From Deltaproteobacteria bacterium (GTDB lineage Bacteria > Desulfobacterota > Desulfobacteria > Desulfobacterales > SURF-15): DNA of 54,664 nucleotides. Each line of letters begins with the position of its first letter. The first letter of the stretch is position 1. Shown here piece after piece: positions 8,724-17,355 of this stretch. Location of the stretch: assembly GCA_019309565.1 (NCBI GenBank), contig JAFDFZ010000033.1:1-54664 (forward strand), in the 5' to 3' direction. The translations under genes were made by a program, and so were the position numbers. Below the pieces are notes generated by a model. That model was given only the letters and a program-made list of their open reading frames with translations, did no database searches and was not told the origin of the DNA.

Positions 8724-9230
8724 TTATTTCGCTCCCTCAGGGTGATCGGTCTGCGGTTTTCTGAAGCTCCTGGCCGCATCCACAGTGTTTATCAGTGTTT
8801 GAATAAAGAAAAATACCAGTCCGATGACCATTATAAACTTAATCGGCCAGATCCGAAGCTCCACAGTACCTTCGAGGGCTTCGTTGGTTCGATAGGATGA
8901 AAATGCATTTTGAGCTACGGCATAAAGGATAATTCCTACGGTTGCAGAGGCCAGTAAATGGAAAAACAGGACCATGAACTTTCTTGCAGGGGTCGGAAGA
9001 GCATTGATGACGATCTCAAGCCTGACATGTTCCCTGTTTTCTTCACACCTGGCCATGCCCAGATAGATGACCACCATCATCACAAATACGGATAATTCCG
9101 CCATCCCTTGAACAGGCCGTCCCATTGTTCGGCTGATAATATCAATCACCAGCAGAACCATCATAGCCACCATAAGCCATCCGCAAAACCCGGAAAGCAG
9201 TTGATTTATTTTATGAATAATGGTTTTCAC
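8724..9230 (-). CDS. dctQ: TRAP transporter small permease subunit
   Basis: A 168-residue DctQ with four predicted membrane helices (about residues 12-33, 45-63, 83-105, 125-145). LSVFVMMVVIYLGMARCEENREHVRLEIV contains the EH motif typical of this family. It stabilises the DctM channel in the inner membrane. The start is GTG at 9230, since the nearby ATG reads straight into TGA. It lies downstream of the stem-loop that separates it from dctP. Confidence 0.88.
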   Translation of the reverse strand: MKTIIHKINQLLSGFCGWLMVAMMVLLVIDIISRTMGRPVQGMAELSVFVMMVVIYLGMARCEENREHVRLEIVINALPTPARKFMVLFFHLLASATVGIILYAVAQNAFSSYRTNEALEGTVELRIWPIKFIMVIGLVFFFIQTLINTVDAARSFRKPQTDHPEGAK

Positions 9231-9267
9231 GACATGGTATGTTTAAAACGAATGGAAAAGAAAAACA

Positions 9268-9306
9268 GCCCCATCCTTCAGCACAGAGCATATTGAAGAA
9301 TGGGGC
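9268..9306 (-). other. stem-loop between dctP and dctQ
   Basis: GCCCCAT (9268-9274) pairs with ATGGGGC (9300-9306), and inside it CTTCA pairs with TGAAG. There is no T-run on the minus strand. Such intercistronic hairpins usually protect the 3' end of binding-protein mRNA and lower permease expression. Similar hairpins follow the other two binding-protein genes in this window (19701 and 36516). Confidence 0.55.
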
Positions 9307-9330
9307 ATGACTGTTTTCAAAAGGACTTTC

Positions 9331-10389
9331 TTATTCTCTTTCCATTGCCTGTTTATGAAGACCTCTCATTTTTTCTAAAATCTGGGGGGCTGTCTTTAGT
9401 CCGGCGGTCACCGCCTCTTTCACCCACTGCTCTTGCATATCCCCCAGTTTCTCAGCGTTCTCCCATTGCAGCACATCCTGTTTGGACATCACCGTGACCT
9501 TGAATCCGGCAGCCTTCTGCTCTGCCATAATTTTGTCAAAGGCATTCTCATAGACCCTGGCGAACTTCTGTTCGGCTATCTCACAGGCCTTAAGAATTCC
9601 CTGTTGAACATCTTTGGGCAGCGCGTTCCAGTAGTCCAGATTCACATTGTGAATAAACGGCATGGCATACCACAGCTCCTTGGAGACCAGCAGATTGGGT
9701 GCCACCTCGTCGAACTTCATCATATGAAGTCCGTCGTAATTGGTAAAACACCCGTCGATGGTACCTGTCTGAAGAGCCATGTAAACATCACCCCACGGAA
9801 CGGAAACCGGTATCGCCCCCGCATTTTTAAGAAATCTCAAAGCCCACTTGTCACCTGCCCGCCATTTATCTCCCTTGATGTCGTTCAAACTGGACAGAGG
9901 GTTTTTGCCGGTAAATGCTCCAGGCAGACCGGCTGTAAAAAGCAGAGTCTTTTGATTCGCCCTTTTCAACTCTTCGGTGAACTCCGGAATCTCTTCATAG
10001 ACTTTGTGGTAAAACCATACCATGTTCTCAAACTTGCTGGGCCCCCTTGGAAAAAGCTTAAATATTGTAAAAGCCACAAGCTGTCCTGGATAATGACCAG
10101 GATACACAAAACCCGCGTCGGTGATTCCATCGGCGATGCCCTTGAATATTTCCTTTGAATTCAACAGGGCTGCTCCCCAAAAATCCTGCACCTTCACCTT
10201 TCCCCCGGTTTGTTTTTCTATTTCAGGAAGCCATACATTTTTGAGAAACTCGGTTCTCATTCCTCCCGGTGGATCGTGATCGGAATACTTAAAGGTAATG
10301 GTCTTGGCCTGAACGAAAGAAACAAGACAGAGTACCACAAGGCCCGATAGTGCAGCTTTCAATATTTTAATTGCTTTTCTGTTTGACAT
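9331..10389 (-). CDS. dctP: TRAP transporter substrate-binding protein
   Basis: A DctP-family periplasmic binding protein of about 352 residues. A Sec signal peptide (positive MSNRKAIKILK, hydrophobic core, VQA cleavage) precedes the mature start. LPGAFTGKNPLSSLNDIKG, KWRAGDKWALRFLKNAGA and ALQTGTIDGCFTNYDG are the usual DctP hinge and ligand segments; the carboxylate-binding Arg is expected near the KWRAG loop. ATG 10389 is chosen because AAGGAGGT lies five bases before it; the GTG one codon up is less likely. It is the first gene of the TRAP operon and is divergent from the cyclic amidase, so the imported compound may be that enzyme's substrate or product. Confidence 0.92.
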   Translation of the reverse strand: MSNRKAIKILKAALSGLVVLCLVSFVQAKTITFKYSDHDPPGGMRTEFLKNVWLPEIEKQTGGKVKVQDFWGAALLNSKEIFKGIADGITDAGFVYPGHYPGQLVAFTIFKLFPRGPSKFENMVWFYHKVYEEIPEFTEELKRANQKTLLFTAGLPGAFTGKNPLSSLNDIKGDKWRAGDKWALRFLKNAGAIPVSVPWGDVYMALQTGTIDGCFTNYDGLHMMKFDEVAPNLLVSKELWYAMPFIHNVNLDYWNALPKDVQQGILKACEIAEQKFARVYENAFDKIMAEQKAAGFKVTVMSKQDVLQWENAEKLGDMQEQWVKEAVTAGLKTAPQILEKMRGLHKQAMERE

Positions 10390-10460
10390 CACACACCTCC
10401 TTGTTTTTTGAAATAATTTTTGGTTTTTTCGTACAATTCGCTGTCAGTTGTAAGCTAACA

Positions 10461-10482
10461 GCCTTCGGCAAAAGCCGAAGGC
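10461..10482. other. 9-bp perfect hairpin in the divergent intergenic region
   Basis: GCCTTCGGC, loop AAAA, GCCGAAGGC forms a perfect 9-bp stem with a tetraloop. It lies in the presumed 5' leader of the TRAP operon, about 70 bp before the dctP ATG. It lacks a T-run on either strand, so it is more likely an mRNA-stabilising or regulatory hairpin than a terminator. Confidence 0.5.
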
Positions 10483-10691
10483 ATTTCTCCCCTTCCCCGA
10501 AGCGGGACAATAAACAATGGTATTAAGGATTTATCCTTACAAACCCGTTAAAGACAATATTTGGATTTGCAGTTTGATGTCAAGGGAAATTTTATCGCAT
10601 TGACATGCCATCGTCATGTTGCTAAGAATACAAGAAATTCTAAAGTGATTATTTTCCTTTTTCATCAAAACATGATTATCATATCATTCCT

Positions 10692-10707
10692 TGTCTGCAT
10701 GCAGACA
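10692..10707. promoter_or_regulatory. 16-bp perfect palindrome, probable operator
   Basis: TGTCTGCATGCAGACA is a perfect 16-bp palindrome 58 bp upstream of the cyclic amidase start and 300 bp from dctP. The GT...AC symmetry is common for GntR/FCD and similar dimeric repressors. It is well placed to control the amidase operon, perhaps the divergent TRAP operon too. No regulator gene sits beside it. Confidence 0.55.
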
Positions 10708-10765
10708 CACACAGGCAGCATTATTCCATGAGCAAGTCTCTTAAGTGCAGGGAAAGGAGTTTCAT

Positions 10766-12133
10766 ATGAGTTCAAAACTGGACCTTCTTGTTAAAGGGGA
10801 TGTTGTGCTTCAGTTCGAAGTGGCGAAAAATTCCTCTGTGGGTATTAAAAACGGATTGATTGTCGGGCTTTACGGAAGTCGTGACCTTCCGGAAGCAGAA
10901 GAGATCGTTGATGCACAGGGATGTTTGATTTTCCCCGGAGTCGTGGACGCTCATGTTCATTCGTATAGCTACCCTGAGGAGGGATTTGAACACTCCACAA
11001 GGGCAGCGGCAGCAGGGGGTGTGACAACCATAGTGGAAATGCCGTACGACGATGCCGGCAAGTTAACATCCCCTGAACGATTTGAAAAAAAAGTAGATTT
11101 GATTCGGCAACACGCAACAGTGGATGTGGCACTGCTGGGGACTGTGGAAAAGGATGGAAACACAGATAATATCGCCTCTCTGGTTGAGATGGGAATATGC
11201 GGTTTCAAGCTGTCGGTAAATGAAGCCGATCCCGTTCGGTTCCCTAAAATAGAAGATGGGGTTCTGATGAATGTGCTTCCCGTTATTGCAAGGCACGGCG
11301 TACCGGTAGGATTCCATGCAGAAAACGATGATATCATTAAACGGAGGATTGCACAATTCATCAAACAGAAAAAAACCGACCCGAAGGCCCATTGTGAATC
11401 CCGCCCGCCTGTAAGTGAGACCCTACCGGTTTTACAGCTGTGTGAACTTGCCTTCTGGACAGGGGTTCACCTTCATTTCTATCACATTTCCGTTCCCCGA
11501 AGCGTGCACCTCATTGAACATTACCGGGACGCAGGAGTCGATATCACATTGGAAACCTGCCCTCATTATCTTGTTTTAAACGAAGAGGATATGGATCGAC
11601 TGAAAGCATTTGCAAAGATCAATCCTCCTGTCCGTAAAAGGGAAGATCAGGAAGAACTCTGGGAGCTTTTAAATTGCGGTTTAATCGATATTGTCTCTTC
11701 GGATCATGCTCCCTGGCCGCTTTCAAGAAAACAGGCTGCCAATATTTTCGAAAACTCTTCCGGTGCTCCCGGTGTTGAAACTATGCTGGCACTGCTTTAC
11801 AGTGAGGGAGTGGACAAAAGAAACATATCCCCTGTGCTTCTTGCCCAGGTGCTGTCTGAAGCACCCGCTAGACGATTTCTGCTCTATCCGAGAAAAGGCC
11901 ACATCGCATTAGGAGCAGACGCCGATCTTGCGATTATCGACCCCTCGGCATCCTGGCGGCTTCATGCAGCGGACTTACAATCTTCTGTCGGCTGGACACC
12001 TTACGAGGGCATGGCCATCAAAGGAAGAGTGGTTCGCACCATTTTGCGGGGTAAAACGATTTACGACGGTAAAACGCTTACAGTACAACCAGGATACGGG
12101 CGGTTCGTCCCGGCAAGACGTGAGGAAGATTGA
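10766..12133 (+). CDS. cyclic amidase (allantoinase/dihydropyrimidinase/hydantoinase family)
   Basis: A 455-residue amidohydrolase. Metal ligands of the binuclear site are visible: H63 and H65 (DAHVH), a carboxylated Lys at K148 (GFKLSV), H184 (GFHAEN), a later His in FYHIS, and the Asp in SSDHAPW. It opens a cyclic ureide (allantoin, hydantoin or dihydropyrimidine) in the cytoplasm. Start ATG 10766 follows GGAAAGGAG at good spacing; an upstream GTG is discarded. The stop overlaps the next start (TGATG), coupling it to a carbamoyl-amidohydrolase, the normal second step. Allantoinase is slightly favoured, but substrate choice is not secure. Confidence 0.85.
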   Translation: MSSKLDLLVKGDVVLQFEVAKNSSVGIKNGLIVGLYGSRDLPEAEEIVDAQGCLIFPGVVDAHVHSYSYPEEGFEHSTRAAAAGGVTTIVEMPYDDAGKLTSPERFEKKVDLIRQHATVDVALLGTVEKDGNTDNIASLVEMGICGFKLSVNEADPVRFPKIEDGVLMNVLPVIARHGVPVGFHAENDDIIKRRIAQFIKQKKTDPKAHCESRPPVSETLPVLQLCELAFWTGVHLHFYHISVPRSVHLIEHYRDAGVDITLETCPHYLVLNEEDMDRLKAFAKINPPVRKREDQEELWELLNCGLIDIVSSDHAPWPLSRKQAANIFENSSGAPGVETMLALLYSEGVDKRNISPVLLAQVLSEAPARRFLLYPRKGHIALGADADLAIIDPSASWRLHAADLQSSVGWTPYEGMAIKGRVVRTILRGKTIYDGKTLTVQPGYGRFVPARREED

Positions 12134-13380
12134 TGGAAGATGATAACAAAATAAAAATCAGTGCCGATCGCCTCTGGTCTGATCTTAACGAGGTTGGCAA
12201 AATCGGTTACAGCGAGGGCCGCGGGGTGACCCGTACGGCCCTGTCCGATGCGGATCTGGAGGCCAAAGAATGGTTGAGCCAAAAAATGAAATCAGCGGGA
12301 CTGGATGTCCGGATCGATGCTGCAACCAATATAATAGGATTACTGGAAACCGCAAAGACACGACCGGCAAAAATTCTGGCTATCGGATCTCATCTGGACA
12401 CAGTGCCCAGCGGGGGAATGTTCGATGGTGCACTTGGTGTTGTGGCTGCTTTAGAGTGTGCACGGGTTATTAAAGAGCACGGAATCAAACTGCCCTGGGA
12501 TATCGAAGTTATCAATTTCAGTGATGAAGAAGCGGCCCACAATGCCGGCACCGTCGGCAGCAGGGCGATGATCGGACAGCTCACAGCCAAAGAGATTTAT
12601 GTGTCAAAGGCAAAAGGGATACCCCCCTTCTCTGAAGACATGAAACGTATGGGAAAAGATCCTGAGCGTATCGGGGAGGCTGCTCGAGACCCAAAAATCT
12701 TTGAAGCCGTTTTGGAGCTTCATATCGAGCAGGGAAACCGCCTGTATACCGAAGGGATTCAAATAGGCGCTGTAACGGGTATCGTGGGCATTTACCGATA
12801 CGGCGTCACCGTAAAAGGAGAAGCCAATCATGCAGGAACCACCCCCATGCATCTCAGAGATGATGCGCTTGTAAAAGCAGCGCCTGTATTTACCCTTCTT
12901 CCCCAGTGGGTTCGTGCCAGAAGCAAGGAAATGGTGGGCACCATCGGGCAGGTGACGGTTGAGCCCGGAGCAACCAATGTCATCCCGGGTAACTGTTCGT
13001 TCATCGTGGAACTTCGTTCCATGAAGCGAAAAGACATGGTTGCCATTCGTGATGTTCTTCATGAATGGGTGGGCTCTCAACAGGGATGCACCATGAAAAC
13101 CATTTATGAAAAAGACAGCGTTAAGCTGTCGGAACAAGTGATCGATGCCATTGCAACAGCGGCAGAGGCTGAGGGTATGTCCTATATCCGCATGCCCAGC
13201 GGTGCCGGGCATGATACTCAGAGCTTTGCACCATTTGTTCCATGCGGGATGATTTTTGTGCCGTGCAAAGAAGGCAAAAGTCATTGCCCGCAGGAATGGA
13301 TCGAACCGCATCAAGCGGCCGACGGATGTCAGGTGCTGCTAAGAACCGTCCTGGAGTTGGCAAAACGGGCGGAGAGATGA
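12133..13380 (+). CDS. M20 Zn-dependent amidohydrolase (allantoate amidohydrolase / N-carbamoyl-L-amino-acid hydrolase)
   Basis: A 415-residue M20/HyuC-AllC type enzyme. Motifs: SHLDTVPSGGMFDGALGV (metal His and Asp), FSDEEAAHNAGTVGSR (metal and catalytic Glu), LELHIEQGNRLY, GEANHAGTTPM and AGHDTQSFAP. It hydrolyses the linear ureido product of the preceding cyclic amidase, releasing CO2 and ammonia (or an amino acid from a carbamoyl amino acid). The ATG overlaps the upstream stop by one base. Together with the divergent TRAP and MFS genes it suggests use of a cyclic ureide as nitrogen or carbon source. Confidence 0.87.
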   Translation: MEDDNKIKISADRLWSDLNEVGKIGYSEGRGVTRTALSDADLEAKEWLSQKMKSAGLDVRIDAATNIIGLLETAKTRPAKILAIGSHLDTVPSGGMFDGALGVVAALECARVIKEHGIKLPWDIEVINFSDEEAAHNAGTVGSRAMIGQLTAKEIYVSKAKGIPPFSEDMKRMGKDPERIGEAARDPKIFEAVLELHIEQGNRLYTEGIQIGAVTGIVGIYRYGVTVKGEANHAGTTPMHLRDDALVKAAPVFTLLPQWVRARSKEMVGTIGQVTVEPGATNVIPGNCSFIVELRSMKRKDMVAIRDVLHEWVGSQQGCTMKTIYEKDSVKLSEQVIDAIATAAEAEGMSYIRMPSGAGHDTQSFAPFVPCGMIFVPCKEGKSHCPQEWIEPHQAADGCQVLLRTVLELAKRAER

Positions 13381-13408
13381 GACAATCGTGGTTTGGGTTT
13401 GATCCGCG

Positions 13409-13588
13409 GCCAAGATGAGCCTCTTCCTTAACAGGGGGTAACAACTTATCGGTTGCTGTATTTTTTGATAGATATACGGATGCTCCAGCTTCAAACCCTT
13501 TGACCACATCTTCCTTGGAATCAAAGGTGCTCACCATCGCTGCGGGCAACCCCTCGGTCTTGGGGTTTTCCTTTAATCGCTTGAACAG
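13409..13588 (-). pseudogene. response-regulator receiver-domain fragment
   Basis: Sixty codons on the minus strand read LFKRLKENPKTEGLP, MVSTFDSKEDVVKGFEAGA and VYLSKNTATDKLL, the second half of a CheY-like receiver (helix 3 to the conserved Lys and beta-5/alpha-5). The N-terminal half with the phospho-acceptor Asp is absent, and the piece starts just after a palindromic element (13609-13720). Beyond the element the minus strand reads RRILF, which could be the receiver's first strand, so an insertion plus deletion may have broken the gene. It cannot function as a regulator. Confidence 0.6.
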
Positions 13589-13608
13589 ATCAATATGGAA
13601 GACAGTAA

Positions 13609-13720
13609 ACCCCGTTAGAGAGCGATGTTCTCTAACGACTATAGATGGTGGCATTAAACCACCATCTATAAGGAATTATCTATACAACCGACAGGAGTCG
13701 GTGGCTTTCTCTAACGGGGT
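13609..13720. mobile_element. palindromic MITE-like element (IS200/IS605-style ends?)
   Basis: Outer arms ACCCCGTTAGAGA (13609-13621) and TCTCTAACGGGGT (13708-13720) are perfectly complementary. Inside lie a second copy TCTCTAACG, a 12-bp hairpin (TATAGATGGTGG, 13640-13651, with CCACCATCTATA, 13659-13670), and an ACCGACAGGAGTCGGTGGC hairpin of the type seen at IS200/IS605 ends. The element is about 112 bp, non-coding, and sits next to a broken receiver gene. The family link is inference from the hairpin style. Confidence 0.6.
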
Positions 13721-13856
13721 AAAAAGGATTCTTCTGACCGCACCGTGTTTTCCGAGCTAGGGGGTTTAGTGGTGTTTACTGACGGAATCGGCGTCATCAA
13801 GGGGCTGAGTTTAAAATCCCCTTTGCTGCGAACTCCATGATCTGCCAAATTATCCG

Positions 13857-14094
13857 ATTCCGGTTACCATCAGCGGCCCCATAGGCAACCTTGAGGTAAA
13901 ACCTAATCTTACAGTAAGGACTCCTTAAGATTCTTGAAAAGCATTATATAAAGGAACATAAGCCCGCTCCCACCCCGAAACAAGCCCCCTTACAGCGGCC
14001 TGAGCAACAGGAAGATCCGGCCAAACAGGTGGAAACCCTGCTGAAGGAAACGCTTAAGAAGGGGCTTGAGGGCTGGTTTCAAAAACCTCGCTGA
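13857..14094 (+). pseudogene. decayed C-terminus of an AsmA-like protein
   Basis: From 13857 the plus strand reads IPVTISGPIGNLEVKPNLTV, the hallmark C-terminal strand repeat of AsmA-family outer-membrane biogenesis proteins, then hits stops. In another frame it continues as KEHKPAPTPKQAP, a Pro/Gln-rich linker, and ends with VETLLKETLKKGLEGWF before TGA at 14092-14094, which matches the usual AsmA tail. At least one frameshift separates the parts, and the upstream ~600 or more residues are missing. Confidence 0.55.
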
Positions 14095-14138
14095 ATTAAT
14101 TTTTATGTAAGTCTCGGCTTAACCTGTTGTGTAAGCCT

Positions 14139-15554
14139 TTAGAATACCGAAGTATACGGGCGTTTCCTTATTTTAAAGGGTTTTGCGGGTCTATGATAGC
14201 CGGATTGGCCGACCTTTTCCGGAAGTGTCCAGCCATCCAGATTCTCTTCTAGCAGTTTATGCATTTCCGCAGCCACCTCCGGGAGCTGCTCGGCGACATT
14301 GCTGGTCATTTTAAGATCCACTTTAAGGTCAAAAAGATATCTCTGCTTTATATCCTGCAGATTAACCAGATAGTAATACTCCGGTGTTCTTATATAAGCA
14401 TGGTCATTGTAACCGCCACAGGCGTAGTCTCGGATCTTATCTGTTGTTCCGTCTAGAAGGCCGCTGAAATCAAGTCCATTCATCGAATCAGGCCTCTCAA
14501 TGCCAGCCAATGAAAGCAGTGTAGGTGCAATATCGTATTCGTGGACAATACCTTCGATGCGCATACCGGCCGGCTTTTTCTTTGGAAGGCTCATCATCAT
14601 CACCGTATCCAGAAGATTCCAGCGCAGTGCAGGTGGAGTTTTTCGGATAAGGCCGTGTTCTCCAAGTGGATGGCCGTGATCTGAAACCACTACAACCGCC
14701 GTGTCTTGATCCAGTCCCATATTGTAAAATTTTTCCATAAAGTGCCCGAACCATCGATCCACCATGCTGACCTCCCCGGCATAAAGCGCTTTGATGTGCT
14801 TCAATTCCCGCTCGGAAATTCCTTCCAGCCTGCCCTGTTGGGGGAGGATCAACTCCCGGCCCTCATAGCCGGGATCATACATTTCCCTGTATTCTCTTGG
14901 AGGATCCCAGGGCTCATGAGGATCGAAGCTGTCGATATAGAGGTAAAAATTCTCGTAATATCGTGCATTGCGTTCCAGCCATTTTTCAGCGGTACGGAAT
15001 ACTTGGGCTGCGAAATAATCTTCCTCGCTGCGGAATCCGTCCTGATTTCGCATGTGCTGTTCAAGATATTTCTGCTGGGCGGTTCCCTCAAGCGCCGGGT
15101 AGAGGTATTCAGCGAAATCCCTGCGACGGGTTCCTCCCATATGAAGCCGATCTCCCTCGTTGCCCCGGATGAAGATAAAAGAATCAAAGCCGATGTGAAA
15201 ATTCATATCCGGAGGAAAGAAGTGGAAAACATCGGTTATCATGCCGGTTACATAATCCTTGTGCTGAAGAATTTCCTGAAAGGTTGGATATTCGAACGAC
15301 AGCCCGTGCCAGCCCAACAGCGTGTGGACGTTGTTTGGATGCAAAGGAACGTTATCCCGGAAGGGATGCACCCTTCTTCCCTGCATCAAGCCGCGACGAA
15401 ACGGCAGCGTGGGAATACCGTTGGGATACATGTTGTCAAAGATAATATTCTCATAACCGAATTTATCCAGGTTCGGAGTCTTGATCCAATCGTTGCCGTA
15501 ACAACCCAAATGATCCCGACGCAGGCTATCTAGGCAGATAATGATAAAATTCAT
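14139..15554 (-). CDS. sulfatase-superfamily hydrolase with Thr at the nucleophile position
   Basis: A 471-residue alkaline-phosphatase/sulfatase-fold enzyme: LDSLRRDHLGCYG (metal Asp 9) at the N-terminus, FDPHEPWDPP in the middle, VVSDHGHPLGEHG (metal Asp-His) and a C-terminal subdomain. The canonical formylglycine motif C-x-P-S-R is replaced by T49-L-P-F-R53, with P51, R53 and the downstream G-R in register. Without Cys or Ser it cannot carry formylglycine. Sulfatase-fold proteins with a Thr nucleophile (EptA, LtaS, NPP types) act on phospho-esters, so phosphodiester or phosphonate chemistry is plausible. There is no signal peptide, so it is cytoplasmic. GGAGGG precedes the ATG. A paralogue is at 32802. 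Confidence 0.82.
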   Translation of the reverse strand: MNFIIICLDSLRRDHLGCYGNDWIKTPNLDKFGYENIIFDNMYPNGIPTLPFRRGLMQGRRVHPFRDNVPLHPNNVHTLLGWHGLSFEYPTFQEILQHKDYVTGMITDVFHFFPPDMNFHIGFDSFIFIRGNEGDRLHMGGTRRRDFAEYLYPALEGTAQQKYLEQHMRNQDGFRSEEDYFAAQVFRTAEKWLERNARYYENFYLYIDSFDPHEPWDPPREYREMYDPGYEGRELILPQQGRLEGISERELKHIKALYAGEVSMVDRWFGHFMEKFYNMGLDQDTAVVVVSDHGHPLGEHGLIRKTPPALRWNLLDTVMMMSLPKKKPAGMRIEGIVHEYDIAPTLLSLAGIERPDSMNGLDFSGLLDGTTDKIRDYACGGYNDHAYIRTPEYYYLVNLQDIKQRYLFDLKVDLKMTSNVAEQLPEVAAEMHKLLEENLDGWTLPEKVGQSGYHRPAKPFKIRKRPYTSVF

Positions 15555-15843
15555 GTTTTTCCCTCCTTTAATATAACATAGGTTAAGCGGTTCATCGTTC
15601 CGCGTTCAGGGTCAAAACCCCCAAATGCCACATATTAAAAGGGTACCTGTGTGTTGTGTCATAATCTTATTTAACCCATTTGTTTATGATGAATTTTCTA
15701 GATTCCGCTCCATACCATGAGCAGTTTCAATTGGTTGTAACCCTATAACCCCGAACCCTGAACCTGGAACCGATCAGTTTAAATATAAGATAGTGAGATT
15801 AGTTTTTTCAAAGGATTAGGGCTGCAAAACTTCGGTTCGGTAT

Positions 15844-17274
15844 TTATAGAAACCGTTGCTGTTCGTAACCTGGCAACCAGGCAGGAGTCGGTTTGCCTAA
15901 GACTTTTAACTGCTTTCCGTCGGTAAACCCCTCTGGGCGGCCCGCAAGCTCGCTGATCAGAACAGAACGCCAGTATTCAATTTCATCTCTGCAATCGGCT
16001 TGTCCCGCAAGGTTTGTCATCTCTCTTGGATCTGCTTGCAGATCGAAATATTGCTCGGTCCCCGAACCCGGGAACCAGATGTATTTCTTTTTACCATCTG
16101 TCAGGTATTGCATGCCACTGTTAAGGCTGGGGATATCGCAGCATTCTCCATGCAAATATCGACGCCATTTAATGTTTTGTTTTCGCAGCAAAGGAAACAG
16201 ACTCATTCCATCCACCGTTTCAGGGATGGAAATGCCGCAAGCCTCCAGTACGGTCGGCATAATGTCCATCAATTCAACGACCTCATCAATCACTCTTCCC
16301 TGCTCAATGTCAGCTTCCTGTGGGAATCGTATCAAAAAGGGAATGCGGGCAGAGGGTTCGTAAGCGGTACGCTTTCGGATCCACTGATGATCTCCCAGCA
16401 TATCGCCGTGGTCTGAAATGAAAATCACGATGGTATTTACAGGAAGTTCTTTAAGTATCCGTCCAATCTGATCATCGATATGATTGATGGTGCCATAATA
16501 TCCTGCCCTGTATTGTTTCATCACAACAGGCTCCAGAGCCGTACGCCAGCTATCGATGGGCAAGCCCCGCTGGGGCTTGTCGAAAACCTTGGCCCATTGG
16601 CCGACATAAGGTTCCGGTAGATCCATGTTCATATACCGGTCCCAGTAAACTTGGGGCGGGGTACAGGGTTGATGCGGTTGGTGAAAACTTACTTTAAGAA
16701 AAAACGGAACTGTAGGGTCACGGCGTTCAAGAAAATCCATTGCACTCTGGGCGCACCAGTTAGAGAAGTGCAATCGTTCCTCAAGGTGCCATGGCCGTGC
16801 ATTCCAGCCGTTCCAGTGGGCCCCGTAAACAACCCCTGGTCGTGTCTCGGTAATCCCTTCCCGCCGCAAAAACCGAATGTAATCGTCATCTACCCGCTCC
16901 CGTTCATGGGGACTGTCGGCCCAATCCGCACTGTTAAACCCGTATAATTTTCGCTTTGGCCAAAGATGAAGTTTTCCCACAAGATGGGTCTGGTAACCTG
17001 CTTTGGATAGTTCGCCCGGCATTGTCGGACCATCCAGCCATGTATGGTAATTCATGAGAACCCCGTGATTGGCGGGTTTCCTGCCGGTCATCAACGTCCT
17101 GCGCGCTGGTATGCAAACCGGACAAGCACTATAGGCACGGCTGAACCGCACCCCCGTTGCAGCGAGGTAATCAAGATGTGGGGTCTGCAACACAGGGTGG
17201 CCTTCGATGCCCAGGCAATCACCCCGTTGCTGATCGGCCATGAGAAGCAAGATATTGGGTCGGTTATCCTTCAT
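15844..17274 (-). CDS. sulfatase (Cys-type, cytoplasmic)
   Basis: A 476-residue type I sulfatase. ILLLMADQQRGD gives the N-terminal metal Asp. The formylglycine motif is C54-I-P-A-R58 followed by TLMTGR, and VIFISDHGDMLGDH holds the second metal pair. This resembles choline-sulfatase and arylsulfatase-like S1 enzymes that release sulfate from organic sulfate esters. No signal peptide is visible, so the substrate must be imported. AGGAAAG lies before the ATG. The maturation enzyme (FGE or anSME) is not encoded in this window. A broken sulfatase gene lies just upstream. Confidence 0.88.
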   Translation of the reverse strand: MKDNRPNILLLMADQQRGDCLGIEGHPVLQTPHLDYLAATGVRFSRAYSACPVCIPARRTLMTGRKPANHGVLMNYHTWLDGPTMPGELSKAGYQTHLVGKLHLWPKRKLYGFNSADWADSPHERERVDDDYIRFLRREGITETRPGVVYGAHWNGWNARPWHLEERLHFSNWCAQSAMDFLERRDPTVPFFLKVSFHQPHQPCTPPQVYWDRYMNMDLPEPYVGQWAKVFDKPQRGLPIDSWRTALEPVVMKQYRAGYYGTINHIDDQIGRILKELPVNTIVIFISDHGDMLGDHQWIRKRTAYEPSARIPFLIRFPQEADIEQGRVIDEVVELMDIMPTVLEACGISIPETVDGMSLFPLLRKQNIKWRRYLHGECCDIPSLNSGMQYLTDGKKKYIWFPGSGTEQYFDLQADPREMTNLAGQADCRDEIEYWRSVLISELAGRPEGFTDGKQLKVLGKPTPAWLPGYEQQRFL

Positions 17275-17355
17275 GGTGATCTTTCCTGTTGATATCTCTA
17301 TTGCTCGGTAACTGTTCTCAGCAAAACAAGGCTTTTGATCTTTACCGATTTGTTG

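Noticed and set aside
9433..10158. 241-codon open frame on the plus strand
   Set aside because: It is opposite dctP, which is well supported by signal peptide and family motifs.
10461..10482. Rho-independent terminator
   Set aside because: The stem is strong, but neither strand has a following T-run, so I list it as a hairpin of unknown role.
12604..13314. 236-codon open frame on the minus strand
   Set aside because: Opposite the M20 hydrolase gene; no motif or ribosome site.
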